Part shown: positions 8,009 to 16,913 of the stretch, piece by piece
Layout of the letters: each line of letters starts with the position of its first letter
Numbering within the stretch: the stretch's first letter is position 1
Assembly (NCBI RefSeq): GCF_032921865.1
Contig: NZ_CP136684.1
Location: 2,453,001 to 2,517,000 of the forward strand
Source: Thalassospira lucentensis
GTDB lineage: Bacteria; Pseudomonadota; Alphaproteobacteria; Rhodospirillales; Thalassospiraceae
DNA: 64,000 nucleotides
Direction: 5' to 3'
Position numbers and translations under genes: made by a program
The notes under the pieces: model-generated
What the model saw: only the letters and a program-made list of their open reading frames with translations
Databases searched by the model: none
Told to the model about the DNA's origin: nothing

Positions 8009-9094
8009 TCAATCCCCGTTACCAGGGCATGTCTCCGTCAAGGTATAGACCGCATAAGTCATCGCCCCGACAAGCACAACCGCACCCGCCTGATGCGCCA
8101 CACCCAGCGGCAACCACACAACACTCAGCAGTGTTGAAATCCCCAATGTCACCTGAAGGCAAACCGCCGCCAGCACCAGATGGGTGGCAAGGCGTTGTTG
8201 TGGCGTCAGGTCCCATTTCCCGGCACGCCACCAGAACAGGATCACCATGACAAAGGTCAGTTTCGCGAGCCACCGGTGATCCCACTGCACCGTCATATGG
8301 TCCTCAAACGGTGCCAGCCATGCCGGGCTATAGACAAACAGCCCGTCGGGGATCAGTTGCCCGTCCATCAGCGGGAAGGTGTTATAGGTATGCCCGGCAT
8401 TGATCCCGGCAACAAAGCCGCCCGAAAGGGCGGCAAACACGATCAGCGCCAGAAGCTGCCAGCCGCGTTTCGAGGCATGGGTTGCCATCCCGCGCGGGGC
8501 ATATTGGTTAAACCCGACCCACATCAACGCGATGAAAATCACCAGCGCCAGACCGAAATGCGCGGTCAGGCGGTACTGGCTGACATCGGGGCGGTCGACA
8601 AGGCCGCTCATGACCATGTACCAGCCCATCGCACCCTGCAAACCGCCAAGGATGAACAGGCCCCAAAGCTTCCACTTGGTCGCGCCATCAATGGATTTTT
8701 TGGCAAGGAACCAGACGAAGGGCACAAAGAACACAACGCCAATCAACCGGCCCCAAAGCCGGTGAATGAATTCCAGCCAGAAGATCGATTTGAAATCCTC
8801 GACCGACATCCAGGCATTGATCTTCTGGAATTCGGGATACTGGCTGTATTGCTGATAAAGCGCCATCCAGTCCGCCTCGTTCATTGGCGGGATGATCCCG
8901 GTAAAGGGCCGCCATTCCACAATGGAGAGCCCGGACTCGGTCAGCCGCGTCAGGCCGCCAATCACCACCATGATGAACACCATGGCCGCCACAAAAAACA
9001 GCCACATCGCAACATTCCTGTGCGGGGTGGGGGCGACGGAACCGGTGGCAGGGGCGGGGGATGATACGCTGCTGGTTTGCTCAATCGAGGACAT
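8009..9094 (-). CDS. ctaA: Heme A synthase (CtaA/Cox15 type 2)
   Basis: 361 residues with about eight membrane helices. It converts heme O to heme A for aa3-type cytochrome oxidase in the inner membrane. The recognisable pieces are GGLTRLTESGLSIVEWRP, EFIHRLWGR and VQWDHRWLAK, which carry the heme-ligand histidines of the alphaproteobacterial/mitochondrial Cox15 type. An in-frame ATG at 9214 would add 40 non-conserved residues, so I use 9094, where the polar N-terminus followed by VAMWLFFVAAMVF fits. There are no cytochrome oxidase genes next to it in the window. Confidence 0.92.
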   Translation of the reverse strand: MSSIEQTSSVSSPAPATGSVAPTPHRNVAMWLFFVAAMVFIMVVIGGLTRLTESGLSIVEWRPFTGIIPPMNEADWMALYQQYSQYPEFQKINAWMSVEDFKSIFWLEFIHRLWGRLIGVVFFVPFVWFLAKKSIDGATKWKLWGLFILGGLQGAMGWYMVMSGLVDRPDVSQYRLTAHFGLALVIFIALMWVGFNQYAPRGMATHASKRGWQLLALIVFAALSGGFVAGINAGHTYNTFPLMDGQLIPDGLFVYSPAWLAPFEDHMTVQWDHRWLAKLTFVMVILFWWRAGKWDLTPQQRLATHLVLAAVCLQVTLGISTLLSVVWLPLGVAHQAGAVVLVGAMTYAVYTLTETCPGNGD

Positions 9095-9352
9095 CGGCGG
9101 GATCTCTTTGTCATGCGAAGCGCTTAATTTCGCGCCCAATATAGGGTGAAATTTCAAAAAGTGCAGGAAAAGCTTCACCGCAACGTTTCTGCGTCCGATT
9201 TCTACGTCCGGCATCGGGGCCGGATCATGGATTTATTAACGCAATAAATAGTGTTCTATAAATATAAAACACATAAAAAATGTATTGAATTATCCGATAT
9301 ACACACCCATAGTCTTAATCAACCAACAGAAACTTTCTTTTGAGGATCGACG

Positions 9353-9910
9353 ATGTTTCCCATCAATCTGGACCTTGCGCGGCTTTCGGTCGCGCTGGTG
9401 GGCAACGGTCAGGCAACCCTGAACCGTTTGCGCCAGCTTGACGGTGATGGGGCGAAATACGTCACCGTTTATGCCGAAGACCCGATTGCCGAACTGGTGG
9501 ACCAGGCCGGCGACCGGCTGCACCGCTATCTCCCGAATTCGGCCGATGTCAACGCGGCCGCGATCATGTTTATTGTTGATTTGCCGCATGAAAAGGCCGC
9601 CGAACTGGCCGCCATCGCCAAGGCCGTCGGCACGATCGCCAATGTCGAGGACGTCAAGGAATACTGTGATTTTTTCTCGCCGGCGCGGGTCACGCGCGGT
9701 GATCTGATGATTACGGTGTCGACCAACGGGCACAGCCCGCGACTGGCCGGCCGTATCCGCCATGCGATTGAAAACTGGCTGGTGCCCAAATGGGATCAGC
9801 GCCTGCGCGAGCTTTCCGATCAGCGTGAAAAATGGAAGGCCGACGGGGCGGATATGAAACAGCTTCTGAAAATGACGGACGATTATATCGACCGTCGGGG
9901 ATGGTTGTGA
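9353..9910 (+). CDS. Precorrin-2 dehydrogenase / sirohydrochlorin ferrochelatase-like protein (CysG N-terminal type)
   Basis: 185 residues. The opening MFPINLDLARLSVALVGNGQATLNR is the NAD-binding start of the CysG N-domain, and SPARVTRGDLMITVSTNGHSP is its conserved catalytic region. It lacks the C-terminal SUMT methyltransferase of full CysG, as is usual for the stand-alone form. Siroheme is the cofactor of sulfite and nitrite reductases, and the gene is translationally coupled to cysH: its TGA overlaps the next ATG by one base. The upstream 138 bases are A+T-rich, and GAGGA sits before the ATG. Confidence 0.88.
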   Translation: MFPINLDLARLSVALVGNGQATLNRLRQLDGDGAKYVTVYAEDPIAELVDQAGDRLHRYLPNSADVNAAAIMFIVDLPHEKAAELAAIAKAVGTIANVEDVKEYCDFFSPARVTRGDLMITVSTNGHSPRLAGRIRHAIENWLVPKWDQRLRELSDQREKWKADGADMKQLLKMTDDYIDRRGWL

Positions 9911-10653
9911 TGACAGTCATGCGCGAAGAAGACATTGTCACCGGCGGCTCGATGTCGGTCGAGGAGGCCGAAGTCCGCGCGGCTGATCTGCTGTCGCGAT
10001 ACGGCCACTTGCAGGGCATTTCCCTGATCGAGCCGATGGTGCACGAGGAATTCAATGGCAAAATCACCATGACCTCGTCCTTCGGGACAGAGGCCGCGGC
10101 ACTGCTCGCGCTTGTGTCCGAGGTCGACCCGAACCTGCCGGTGATCTTCCTTGATACCCGCAAGCTGTTTGGCGAAACCCATCGCTATCGTGAACAGCTC
10201 GTTGATCAGCTTGGCCTGACCAATATCCAGATCATGCGCCCGGATGAAACGCTTCTGGCGGCGGACGATCCCAACGGCATGCTGTTTGCCACGGATACCG
10301 CCAAATGCTGCTATCTGCGCAAGGTCGAACCGCTGCAACGTGCGCTTAAGGGCTATGACGCGTGGCTGACCGGGCGCAAGCGTTTCCATGGTGGCGAACG
10401 CGGGCAACTGCCCGTGATCGAAACCGCCGGAACCCGGATCAAGATCAATCCGCTGGCGGGCTATAACCGGTCTGACATCGAAGATATCTTTGACAACCGC
10501 GCCTTGCCACACCATCCGCTGGAAGCCGAAGGTTTCCTGTCCATCGGCTGCATGCCATGCACCGATCGCGTTGATCCCAATTCAACCGATGTCCGTGCCG
10601 GTCGCTGGGCCGGACAGGACAAGACCGAATGCGGCATCCACTACATCATCTGA
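9910..10653 (+). CDS. cysH: Assimilatory adenylyl-sulfate (APS) reductase CysH
   Basis: 247 residues. It reduces activated sulfate to sulfite with thioredoxin or glutathione. The iron-sulfur cysteines that mark the APS-type enzyme are present as the pair in AKCCYLRKVEPL and the CxxC in SIGCMPCT, and the catalytic C-terminal cysteine is in TECGIHYII. PAPS-type enzymes lack the first three motifs. The start is the ATG that overlaps the preceding TGA; the earlier GTG at 9907 or ATG at 9901 are possible. Together with the siroheme gene it forms a two-gene sulfur assimilation unit closed by a clear terminator. Confidence 0.93.
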   Translation: MTVMREEDIVTGGSMSVEEAEVRAADLLSRYGHLQGISLIEPMVHEEFNGKITMTSSFGTEAAALLALVSEVDPNLPVIFLDTRKLFGETHRYREQLVDQLGLTNIQIMRPDETLLAADDPNGMLFATDTAKCCYLRKVEPLQRALKGYDAWLTGRKRFHGGERGQLPVIETAGTRIKINPLAGYNRSDIEDIFDNRALPHHPLEAEGFLSIGCMPCTDRVDPNSTDVRAGRWAGQDKTECGIHYII

Positions 10654-10658
10654 AAATC

Positions 10659-10686
10659 AAAAGCCCGGTCCTTGTGCCGGGCTTTT
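10659..10686 (+). terminator. Terminator of the cysH operon
   Basis: AAAAGCCCGG/CCGGGCTTTT with an eight-base loop, starting five bases after the cysH stop. Confidence 0.85.
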
Positions 10687-10730
10687 CAGATTGCGGGCAA
10701 AACATTCCCAATCAGCATTCCCAAGCAGAT

Positions 10731-10814
10731 CGTCATTCCCGCGAAGGCGGGAATCCAGTCTCTTCCAATCGGGCATGGATTCCGGGTCTACGCTGCGCTT
10801 CGCCCGGAATGACG
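10731..10814. repeat. Palindromic dispersed repeat (REP/MITE-like)
   Basis: The unit opens with CGTCATTCCCGC and closes with GCCCGGAATGACG, so its ends are inverted repeats. A small inner hairpin (TTCCCGC-GAA-GGCGGGAA) is followed by GGATTCCGGGTC, giving a nested cruciform. This type of element is common in Rhodospirillales genomes. A partial relative lies at 18634-18656. Confidence 0.7.
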
Positions 10815-11442
10815 ATTTGATCAATCACCAGGCCAATCCAGCCACGCTGCCCCCGGCATCACCAAACGCCACCGACCGGACGGACCACGCCCCGGACGGT
10901 CCCCGCGGCCCCGAACGACGCTCGCTCTCGGTTGCCCCAAAACGCACCTCACCCCAAGGGCAACAACGTTGCCGCATGGCAGACACACAAATCCCGCCAT
11001 CGATCACCGGCCTGTCGGCATCTCCGAACGATCCATCGGCCCGCTGACAACCGATCCTGCTTGCCACCCCGGCAACCCGGCCAAACGATCCCGTGCCGAC
11101 CCAATCCGGGCGCAATTCGGGCCCGCTGATTCTCGGCATTGTCACGCTTCACCGACCGAACTGGCCCCGGACTTGGACTGAGCTGGACCTAACCAGCTTC
11201 GCCTCGCCCCGGCTCTCGCTGCCTCGTTCAAACACCCTTGCCCCAAGGGCACATTTCTCCCGTCATGATAAACACCCGTTTTCGTAAATTTTCCGCGGCC
11301 TCACGGCCCAAACGCACAACCGCCGTAATGACTTTTCCATGCGCCAATGGCGTCCCTTTGACGACGCCGCCCCCGCCATTTCATCCCGTCAGATCGCTGC
11401 CCCATCATCATCCCATTCCTGTTTTTGCCGCCCGAAACGCAA
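10815..11442. other. About 630 bases with no supported gene
   Basis: G+C-rich DNA between the repeat and the dgt terminator. Several open frames of 63-106 codons exist on both strands, but they overlap each other, are rich in Arg/Pro/Gly and lack ribosome sites or domains. I see no tRNA, promoter or hairpin of note. Confidence 0.5.
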
Positions 11443-11478
11443 AAAACCCACAAAAGCGAATCACGCTTTGCGGGTTTT
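11443..11478 (-). terminator. Terminator downstream of dgt
   Basis: AAAACCC...CGCTTTGCGGGTTTT forms a long stem that on the minus strand ends in six T residues. It lies about 170 bases beyond the dgt stop, leaving an A+T-rich 3' untranslated stretch (11479-11645). Confidence 0.7.
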
Positions 11479-11645
11479 GTCTCCGGACCCATTTGTCCTG
11501 TTGACTTTATCTTTATGCCACAAGAAAAAGAACAAATCAAGAACTATTTTCAAGAATGATGGAAAAAATTCCCATCAAAAGCTCCTGGCAGAAACTTATT
11601 TTGACAAATTTTATATGTTTCTCAATGCATTAGACGGTATTTCCG

Positions 11646-13085
11646 TTAAATCGTAATGCCCTGAAGTTTGCGAAACAGCGTCACCGCATAGCGGTCCGTC
11701 ATGCCGGAAATGTAATCCATCACCCGCATTATCCGGGCATAAAGCCCGTCGGCTTCCGAAAGCTTGCCCGACAGAAGCTTGTCGATCCGGTCGGCCTGCG
11801 GCGGCAGGCGTTTGCCATGTTTCTGATGTTCTTCAATGTCAATCGCGGCCCGGACAAAGCTGTCAAGCAGGCCATTGATGACCTCGAACCCGGCCATTTC
11901 AATCGGCAGGACATGCGGCGCATTATAAATCCGTTCAACCGCCAGCATCTTGCAGTTTTTGGCATCCTTGCCAAGCGGCGTATTGGCCAGCAGATCGCCT
12001 TCCAGCGTGCCCGAAAGCAACGCATCCTCATGCTCGATAAAGGCATCAACCGCCGCCTTCACCAGATTGCCAATCGCCTTGCCACGCAAAAAGCCGATCC
12101 GGTCATCTTCGGATTTTTCGGCATACCATGGCTCGGCCCGCAGATCGGCCCAGCGTTTTTCGGCGTCGCCTTCATATTTTTCCGGGTGGCGGGCAATCGG
12201 GGCAAGGGCGCGTTCGACCTGCTCGAAACTGACACAGTTAAGCTCCCAGCCATCTTCAAGATCGACCACCGAATAGCAAATATCATCGGCCGCCTCGACC
12301 AGATAGACCAGCGGATGGCGTCGCCACGCGCCGTCAAACCCGTCAAGCGGTGATAGTCCGCAGACATTGGCAATCGCATGGGCGATGTCGCGCTCTGCCT
12401 GATAATATCCGGGCTTTTTGAGGCCGGTATACTCGCGACGGCGCGCATCGGGGACCGATGTGCTGCGCGGATATTTGATGAAGCTGCCGAGCGTCCCGTA
12501 AGTCAGGTTAAGCCCGCCGTCAAACCGCTTCATCTCAAGCTGGCTGATGATGCGCAACCCCTGCGCATTCCCCTCGAAATGCCGTAAATCTTCAAGCTCC
12601 GGTCCGGTCAACCGCCCGGTCAGTTCTTCCTTGGCAAGGCGCGATGTGGTGAACCATTCATTGATCGCATCCTCGCCCGAATGGCCGAATGGCGGGTTGC
12701 CGATATCATGCGCAAGACACGCGGCCTGCACCATGTAACCGATATCGGCAATGGTGATCGGGCTTCCTTTGGGCAGATGCTTGACGATATGCGCACCGGC
12801 CATAAGCCCCAGCGACTGCCCGACCGATCCGACCTCGATCGTGTGGGTCAGGCGGGTATGCACATGGTCATTTTCCGAAAGTGGGTGGACCTGTGTCTTG
12901 TTCTGAAGACGGCGGAACGAGGATGAAAAAATGATCCGGTCGACATCGATCTGGAACGGGCTTCTGCCATCCGGGCTTGGATGCGGATCGCCATCGGGCA
13001 GGCGGATTTTGCCATCCCGAAAATCAAGCCGGTGTGGTGAAAGCAGATTTTCCCAGCGCATTTTGGCCGGTTGCATCGAACCCAT
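11646..13085 (-). CDS. dgt: Deoxyguanosinetriphosphate triphosphohydrolase-like protein
   Basis: 479 residues of the HD superfamily. It hydrolyses dGTP (or other dNTPs in paralogues) to the nucleoside plus triphosphate. The HD metal ligands are visible as HTHxxEV-type TRLTHTIEVGSVGQS, AACLAHDIGNPPFGHSGE and EAADDICYSVVDLEDG. The opening after the start is WENLLSPHRL, the usual N-terminus. ATG at 13085 is preceded by AGGGAG at ten bases and by SMQPAKMRWE; the in-frame ATG at 13160 is unlikely. It lies downstream of a small membrane-protein gene transcribed the same way. Confidence 0.93.
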   Translation of the reverse strand: MGSMQPAKMRWENLLSPHRLDFRDGKIRLPDGDPHPSPDGRSPFQIDVDRIIFSSSFRRLQNKTQVHPLSENDHVHTRLTHTIEVGSVGQSLGLMAGAHIVKHLPKGSPITIADIGYMVQAACLAHDIGNPPFGHSGEDAINEWFTTSRLAKEELTGRLTGPELEDLRHFEGNAQGLRIISQLEMKRFDGGLNLTYGTLGSFIKYPRSTSVPDARRREYTGLKKPGYYQAERDIAHAIANVCGLSPLDGFDGAWRRHPLVYLVEAADDICYSVVDLEDGWELNCVSFEQVERALAPIARHPEKYEGDAEKRWADLRAEPWYAEKSEDDRIGFLRGKAIGNLVKAAVDAFIEHEDALLSGTLEGDLLANTPLGKDAKNCKMLAVERIYNAPHVLPIEMAGFEVINGLLDSFVRAAIDIEEHQKHGKRLPPQADRIDKLLSGKLSEADGLYARIMRVMDYISGMTDRYAVTLFRKLQGITI

Positions 13086-13195
13086 GGCGATGCGACTCCC
13101 TGTCCGTGTCGTGTGTGCGTCCGCAAACCCGACTTTAACGGGGGTGGGAGTCGGGCGCAATCGGGCAAAACCGATTGCGCCAAATCAGTGTGATC

Positions 13196-13615
13196 TTATC
13201 CGAAGAACCAGCTTTTCGGATTATCAATCGGGCTGCCGTTAAGGGCGCGCAAAACGCCAATCACGTTGCGTCCGATAAACCACGCGGTGGTATAAAGCGC
13301 CATCAGCCCGACAATCGCCCAGCCCAGAAGTGGCACCCATCCGATCACGAAGGTGAAGAAGCCCAGAATGATCGCATAAAGGATGCTGATCCAGAATGTG
13401 CGGATGATGAATGTGTAATGGCTGTTGGCCCAGTGATCATCATCCTCGCGCGCGACATAGGCAATAATCAGCGCGATCAAACCGGTGGCAAAGACGGTAA
13501 ACAGGGTCGCGATCATCAGGCCGTAGCAGACGACAGCCGTATTGCCGCCGCGCGTATCTGCATATTGCGGGGCATTGTCAAACGATGCGTCCTGACCTGT
13601 CATCCGGTCACTCAT
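13196..13615 (-). CDS. Small membrane protein, DUF4870-like
   Basis: 139 residues. A polar N-terminus of about 30 residues is followed by three hydrophobic helices (CYGLMIATLFTVFATGLIALI, then TFWISILYAIILGFFTFVIG, then VPLLGWAIVGLMALYTTAWF). The stretch WANSHYTFIIRTFWI resembles DUF4870/Tic20-like small membrane proteins, whose function is unknown. AGGAA lies seven bases before ATG 13615. It precedes dgt on the same strand with 110 bases between. Confidence 0.75.
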   Translation of the reverse strand: MSDRMTGQDASFDNAPQYADTRGGNTAVVCYGLMIATLFTVFATGLIALIIAYVAREDDDHWANSHYTFIIRTFWISILYAIILGFFTFVIGWVPLLGWAIVGLMALYTTAWFIGRNVIGVLRALNGSPIDNPKSWFFG

Positions 13616-13728
13616 GGGCGTTGTTCCTGTGTTGTGTGTCGTGCAGGTTTACTTGCGCGATCATTCTTCTGCATATAGCGACAAAGTTGCAATTCGCAAA
13701 GGCCCTTACCCGGTTGAGCGTGCTGATC

Positions 13729-14391
13729 CTATGGCCGCAATCCATCGGTAATCAACCGCAGGCCAAGCGCGCCAAGCACCAGCCCCGCAAAGCGGTCAAT
13801 CCATGTTTTCCCTCCAAGATAGGCACGTTTGGCATGCCGCCCCGAAAACACAATGGCGACAATGGCATACCATCCGGCCTCGATCATGAAAATCAGCGGC
13901 GGCAGGATCATCAACATCCAAAGCGGCGGATTGGCAGGCAAAAGGCTTGCAAAAATACTGGCATAGACAATTGCGGTTTTCGGATTGCTGATCTGGGTCA
14001 GCATCGCCAGCCCGAATGATTTCCTGAATGATTTATGTGCCGGTCGCGGGGGTATTTCCTGTGGTCCGGCATTCATCGCCGCCGTATCCATGATCAGGGG
14101 TTCTGACGCATGGCGCCATATCTTGATGCCCAGAAACACCAGATACGACCCGCCGGCAATTTTAAACACCAGATAAAGCCAGCTTACCTGCGATAAAAGC
14201 GCCGTCAGGCCAAGCACAGCAAGGCTGGCAAATAATGCCCCGCCAACCCCCATGCCAAGGCTTGCCGCCAGTCCATCACGGCGCGATGACGTCACCGCAA
14301 TCCGGCTGACCATCACAAAGCTCGGTCCCGGACTGACTGCCCCGATCAAAAGGGCGCTTAGGATTCCAAACAGAACAAGACCGTCATGCAT
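13729..14391 (-). CDS. LysE/RhtB-family amino acid exporter (first copy)
   Basis: 220 residues with about six helices. The family's N-terminal signature is clear: LLIGAVSPGPSFVMV and SSRRDGLAASLGMGVGG. A second conserved block is AMLTQISNPKTAIVYASIF. Such proteins export amino acids or their analogues by proton antiport. The start follows AAGAGG; the in-frame ATG at 14448 would overlap the divergent promoter region. It is divergent from gor. A second, distant paralogue is at 35003-35692. Confidence 0.9.
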   Translation of the reverse strand: MHDGLVLFGILSALLIGAVSPGPSFVMVSRIAVTSSRRDGLAASLGMGVGGALFASLAVLGLTALLSQVSWLYLVFKIAGGSYLVFLGIKIWRHASEPLIMDTAAMNAGPQEIPPRPAHKSFRKSFGLAMLTQISNPKTAIVYASIFASLLPANPPLWMLMILPPLIFMIEAGWYAIVAIVFSGRHAKRAYLGGKTWIDRFAGLVLGALGLRLITDGLRP

Positions 14392-14553
14392 GGCAACCTC
14401 TTGTGCCTTGGAGGGGAAGGACCGCCAGATTGCCAACAATGATATCACAGTCCGGTGAAAACGGAATTTTTCTCGGCTTTTGCCTCGACTCTTGTGAATT
14501 CCGCCTTACATTTGGCGCCATATTACCAAATGACCAAGAATAAGGAATTCCGC

Positions 14554-15915
14554 ATGTCGGACTATGATTTTGACCTGTTTGTCATCGGTGCCGGATCGGG
14601 CGGCGTGCGGGCCGCGCGCGTTGCATCTGGCTATGGCGCAAAGGTCGCGATTGCCGAGGAAAGCCGCGTTGGCGGCACCTGTGTCATTCGTGGCTGTGTG
14701 CCCAAAAAGCTTCTGGTTTACGGCGCACATTTTGCCGAGGATTTCGAAGACGCGGCGGCCTATGGCTGGACCCTTCCGGGCGAGCCCAGCTTTAGCTGGA
14801 AAAAGCTGATCGCCAACAAGGATGCGGAAATTGATCGCCTGAATGGCATCTATCACAAGCTTCTGGCCGGTTCGAACGTCAAGCTGTTCGAACATCGCGC
14901 AACCTTCAAGGACGCCCATACCGTTGTTGTGGGGGGCGAGGAAGTCACCGCCGAACGCATCCTGATCGCGGTTGGCGGTCATCCTACGCTGCCCGACATT
15001 CCGGGCATCGAACATGCGATTTCCTCGAACGAGGCCTTTCACCTCGAAGACCTGCCAAAACGCATTGTCGTGGTTGGCGGTGGTTATATCGCGGTTGAAT
15101 TTGCCGGGATTTTTGCCGGGCTCGGGTCGCGCGTCACACAGCTTTATCGCGGTGATCAGATTCTGCGTGGTTTTGATCACGATATCCGCAACCATCTGGC
15201 CGAGGAAATCGTCAAAAAGGGTGTCGATCTGCGCTTCAACACCAATGTCACCGCGATTGAAAAGCAGTCCGATGGCAGCCTGAAACTGACCCTGACGGGC
15301 GGGGGCGACATGGAAGTCGACGCCGTGATGTTCGCCACCGGTCGTGCCCCCAATACCAAGGGCCTTGGGCTTGAGGCTGTCGGGATCGAAACCAACGATA
15401 ACGGTGCGGTCAAAATCAACAAGGGCCTGCAAACCAGTGTTCCGAACGTCTATGCGGTTGGTGATGTGACCGACCATGTGCAACTGACCCCGGTCGCGAT
15501 CAAGGAAGGCATGGCCTTTGCCGATACCGTCTTTGGCGGCAAGCCGTGGTCGATGTCCTATGCCGCGATCCCGACCGCCGTCTTCAGCCAGCCCCCGGTC
15601 GGGACTGTTGGTCTGAGCGAGGAAGAGGCACGCGCAAAGGGCGGACCGGTTGAAATCTACAAATCAACCTTCAAACCGATGCGCCATACCCTTTCGGGTC
15701 GGGATGAAAAAACGCTGATGAAACTCGTCGTCGATAAAACCACCGACGTCGTCCTTGGTGCGCACATGGTCGGCCCCGACGCTGCCGAAATCATTCAGGG
15801 CATCGGCATCGCGGTGCGCCTTGGCGCAACCAAGGCCCAGTTCGACCAGACCGTCGCGGTGCATCCGTCGGCAGCGGAAGAATTCGTTACCATGCGCTTC
15901 CCGGTAGCGGATTAA
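14554..15915 (+). CDS. gor: Glutathione-disulfide reductase
   Basis: 453 residues, a FAD/NADPH pyridine-disulfide oxidoreductase in the cytoplasm. Visible features are the FAD-binding VIGAGSGGVRAARVA, the redox disulfide GGTCVIRGCVPKK, the NADPH site VVGGGYIAVEFAGIFAGLGS, a second FAD site YAVGDVTDHVQLTP and the catalytic His-Glu in AVHPSAAEEFVTM. The single-spaced GGTCVIRGCVPKKL is the glutathione-reductase rather than dihydrolipoamide type. AAGGA lies seven bases before the start at 14554; the longer frame from 14455 overlaps the upstream promoter. Confidence 0.95.
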   Translation: MSDYDFDLFVIGAGSGGVRAARVASGYGAKVAIAEESRVGGTCVIRGCVPKKLLVYGAHFAEDFEDAAAYGWTLPGEPSFSWKKLIANKDAEIDRLNGIYHKLLAGSNVKLFEHRATFKDAHTVVVGGEEVTAERILIAVGGHPTLPDIPGIEHAISSNEAFHLEDLPKRIVVVGGGYIAVEFAGIFAGLGSRVTQLYRGDQILRGFDHDIRNHLAEEIVKKGVDLRFNTNVTAIEKQSDGSLKLTLTGGGDMEVDAVMFATGRAPNTKGLGLEAVGIETNDNGAVKINKGLQTSVPNVYAVGDVTDHVQLTPVAIKEGMAFADTVFGGKPWSMSYAAIPTAVFSQPPVGTVGLSEEEARAKGGPVEIYKSTFKPMRHTLSGRDEKTLMKLVVDKTTDVVLGAHMVGPDAAEIIQGIGIAVRLGATKAQFDQTVAVHPSAAEEFVTMRFPVAD

Positions 15916-15957
15916 ACATAGAGCATAACTACCTGCACCCTGTCAGATGCAATCATG

Positions 15958-15985
15958 AAGGCAGTGTCATTTTGGCACTGCCTTT
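15958..15985 (+). terminator. Terminator of gor
   Basis: AAGGCAGTGTC/TTGGCACTGCCTTTT stem followed by GTTTTG, 43 bases after the stop. Confidence 0.85.
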
Positions 15986-16105
15986 TGTTTTGTTTGGACT
16001 TCTCACAAGAAATTCCGGGTTCCGTCTTCATTAGGCGTGTCGCAGGCAAGTTTAACAAAAATGTTGGCTTGTCGTTGTGCCGCTTACAACTCTATGAGGA
16101 TTGTA

Positions 16106-16576
16106 ATGATCTCTAAATTCGGAATGAAGAAGGCCTTCGTCGCAGTTTGGATGTTGCTGGCAGCAATAGCCACTGTTTCTCAGCCAGCATTTGCCTACTA
16201 CGGCCCGAATGACTTTGCAGGGATTAATTGCAGCAATGCAATTGATCCCGACGAGGTGCGTTTCAGTCAGGATAGTATCTCGCGGAACTTCTCAGACGGC
16301 CAGACAGTTCAAAGTCTGATTGATGGTCTCAACAACGGCACCGTAACAGCAGCAGATGTTCCACCAATTCGTTTGGTGAAGGTTGATCCGTCACAGGCTG
16401 TTCGCAATGGTGGTCATGTCGTTGCCGCGGGCGTTTATACGCTTGATAATCGTCGACTGTATGCCTTCAAACAGGCTGGGGTGAATATCCGCTGCACCAA
16501 AGTAGATCCAATTCCTAATGATCAGCGGTTCAAATTCACGACGGATAATGATGGTACGGCAATTGTCGTCCGCTAA
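16106..16576 (+). CDS. Small secreted protein with a ParB-like fold, candidate toxin
   Basis: 156 residues. A signal peptide (KKAFVAVWMLLAAIATVS...PAFA) is followed by about 130 residues. The mature part reads VRFSQDSISRNFSDG, then DVPPIRLVKVD and VYTLDNRRLYAFKQAGV. This order resembles the ParB/sulfiredoxin-type nuclease domains that occur as C-terminal tips of polymorphic toxins, where DNRRLYAFKQAG stands in the place of GxRRLxAAKxAG. Here the domain is almost the whole secreted protein. The start at 16106 has GAGGA five bases upstream; a GTG at 16037 in frame lacks one. The next gene, 68 bases on, looks like an immunity gene. Base composition is lower in G+C than in the neighbours. Export by a dedicated system was not seen. 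Confidence 0.65.
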   Translation: MISKFGMKKAFVAVWMLLAAIATVSQPAFAYYGPNDFAGINCSNAIDPDEVRFSQDSISRNFSDGQTVQSLIDGLNNGTVTAADVPPIRLVKVDPSQAVRNGGHVVAAGVYTLDNRRLYAFKQAGVNIRCTKVDPIPNDQRFKFTTDNDGTAIVVR

Positions 16577-16644
16577 TGCTATCCTGCGCAGGAGTAATTG
16601 CACTCTTGCGCAGGTTTCAGTTTACCTAAAATCAGGAGAAGAAA

Positions 16645-16905
16645 TTGTCTGATGATGAACTAATTGATCTAGCTCATAGGGTGCGAACCAAAAAAGATTT
16701 TTTGAGCTTTATGTTGGAGCTGCAAAAAAACTATGGCGTCCAGGACGGCACTTGGGAAAACGATAACCTACGTGCTTATCTGGAAGGCTTCCATGGATAT
16801 GCTGTTGATACCGTCGATATAACGATTCTGTCTAATGAAGGTCATGAGTTGCTAAGCTGGCAGCGGCTTGCCGAGATGATGCTGGCGGCTCGGGTATACG
16901 AGTAA
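16645..16905 (+). CDS. DUF7660-like small protein, candidate immunity gene
   Basis: 86 residues with a TTG start, chosen because AGGAG lies seven bases upstream and MSDDELIDLAHRVRTKKDFLSFM is the family-type opening. The pattern of a helical F..F...L, then GTWENDNLRAYLEGF and SWQRLAEMMLAARVYE resembles the DUF7660 family, which I know from polymorphic-toxin neighbourhoods. No signal peptide, so it acts in the cytoplasm. It ends eight bases before the convergent lrp-type gene. Assignment is by recall and is not certain. Confidence 0.6.
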   Translation: MSDDELIDLAHRVRTKKDFLSFMLELQKNYGVQDGTWENDNLRAYLEGFHGYAVDTVDITILSNEGHELLSWQRLAEMMLAARVYE

Positions 16906-16913
16906 CCTGTTAA

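Noticed and set aside
8180-9064. 294-codon frame opposite ctaA
   Set aside because: Antisense shadow rich in Pro, His and Gly.
10825-11145. 106-codon minus-strand frame in the gene-poor stretch
   Set aside because: Low-complexity composition, no ribosome site, several equal frames on both strands.
11443-11478. Orphan terminator suggesting a hidden small RNA
   Set aside because: The T run is on the minus strand, so it simply ends the dgt transcript.
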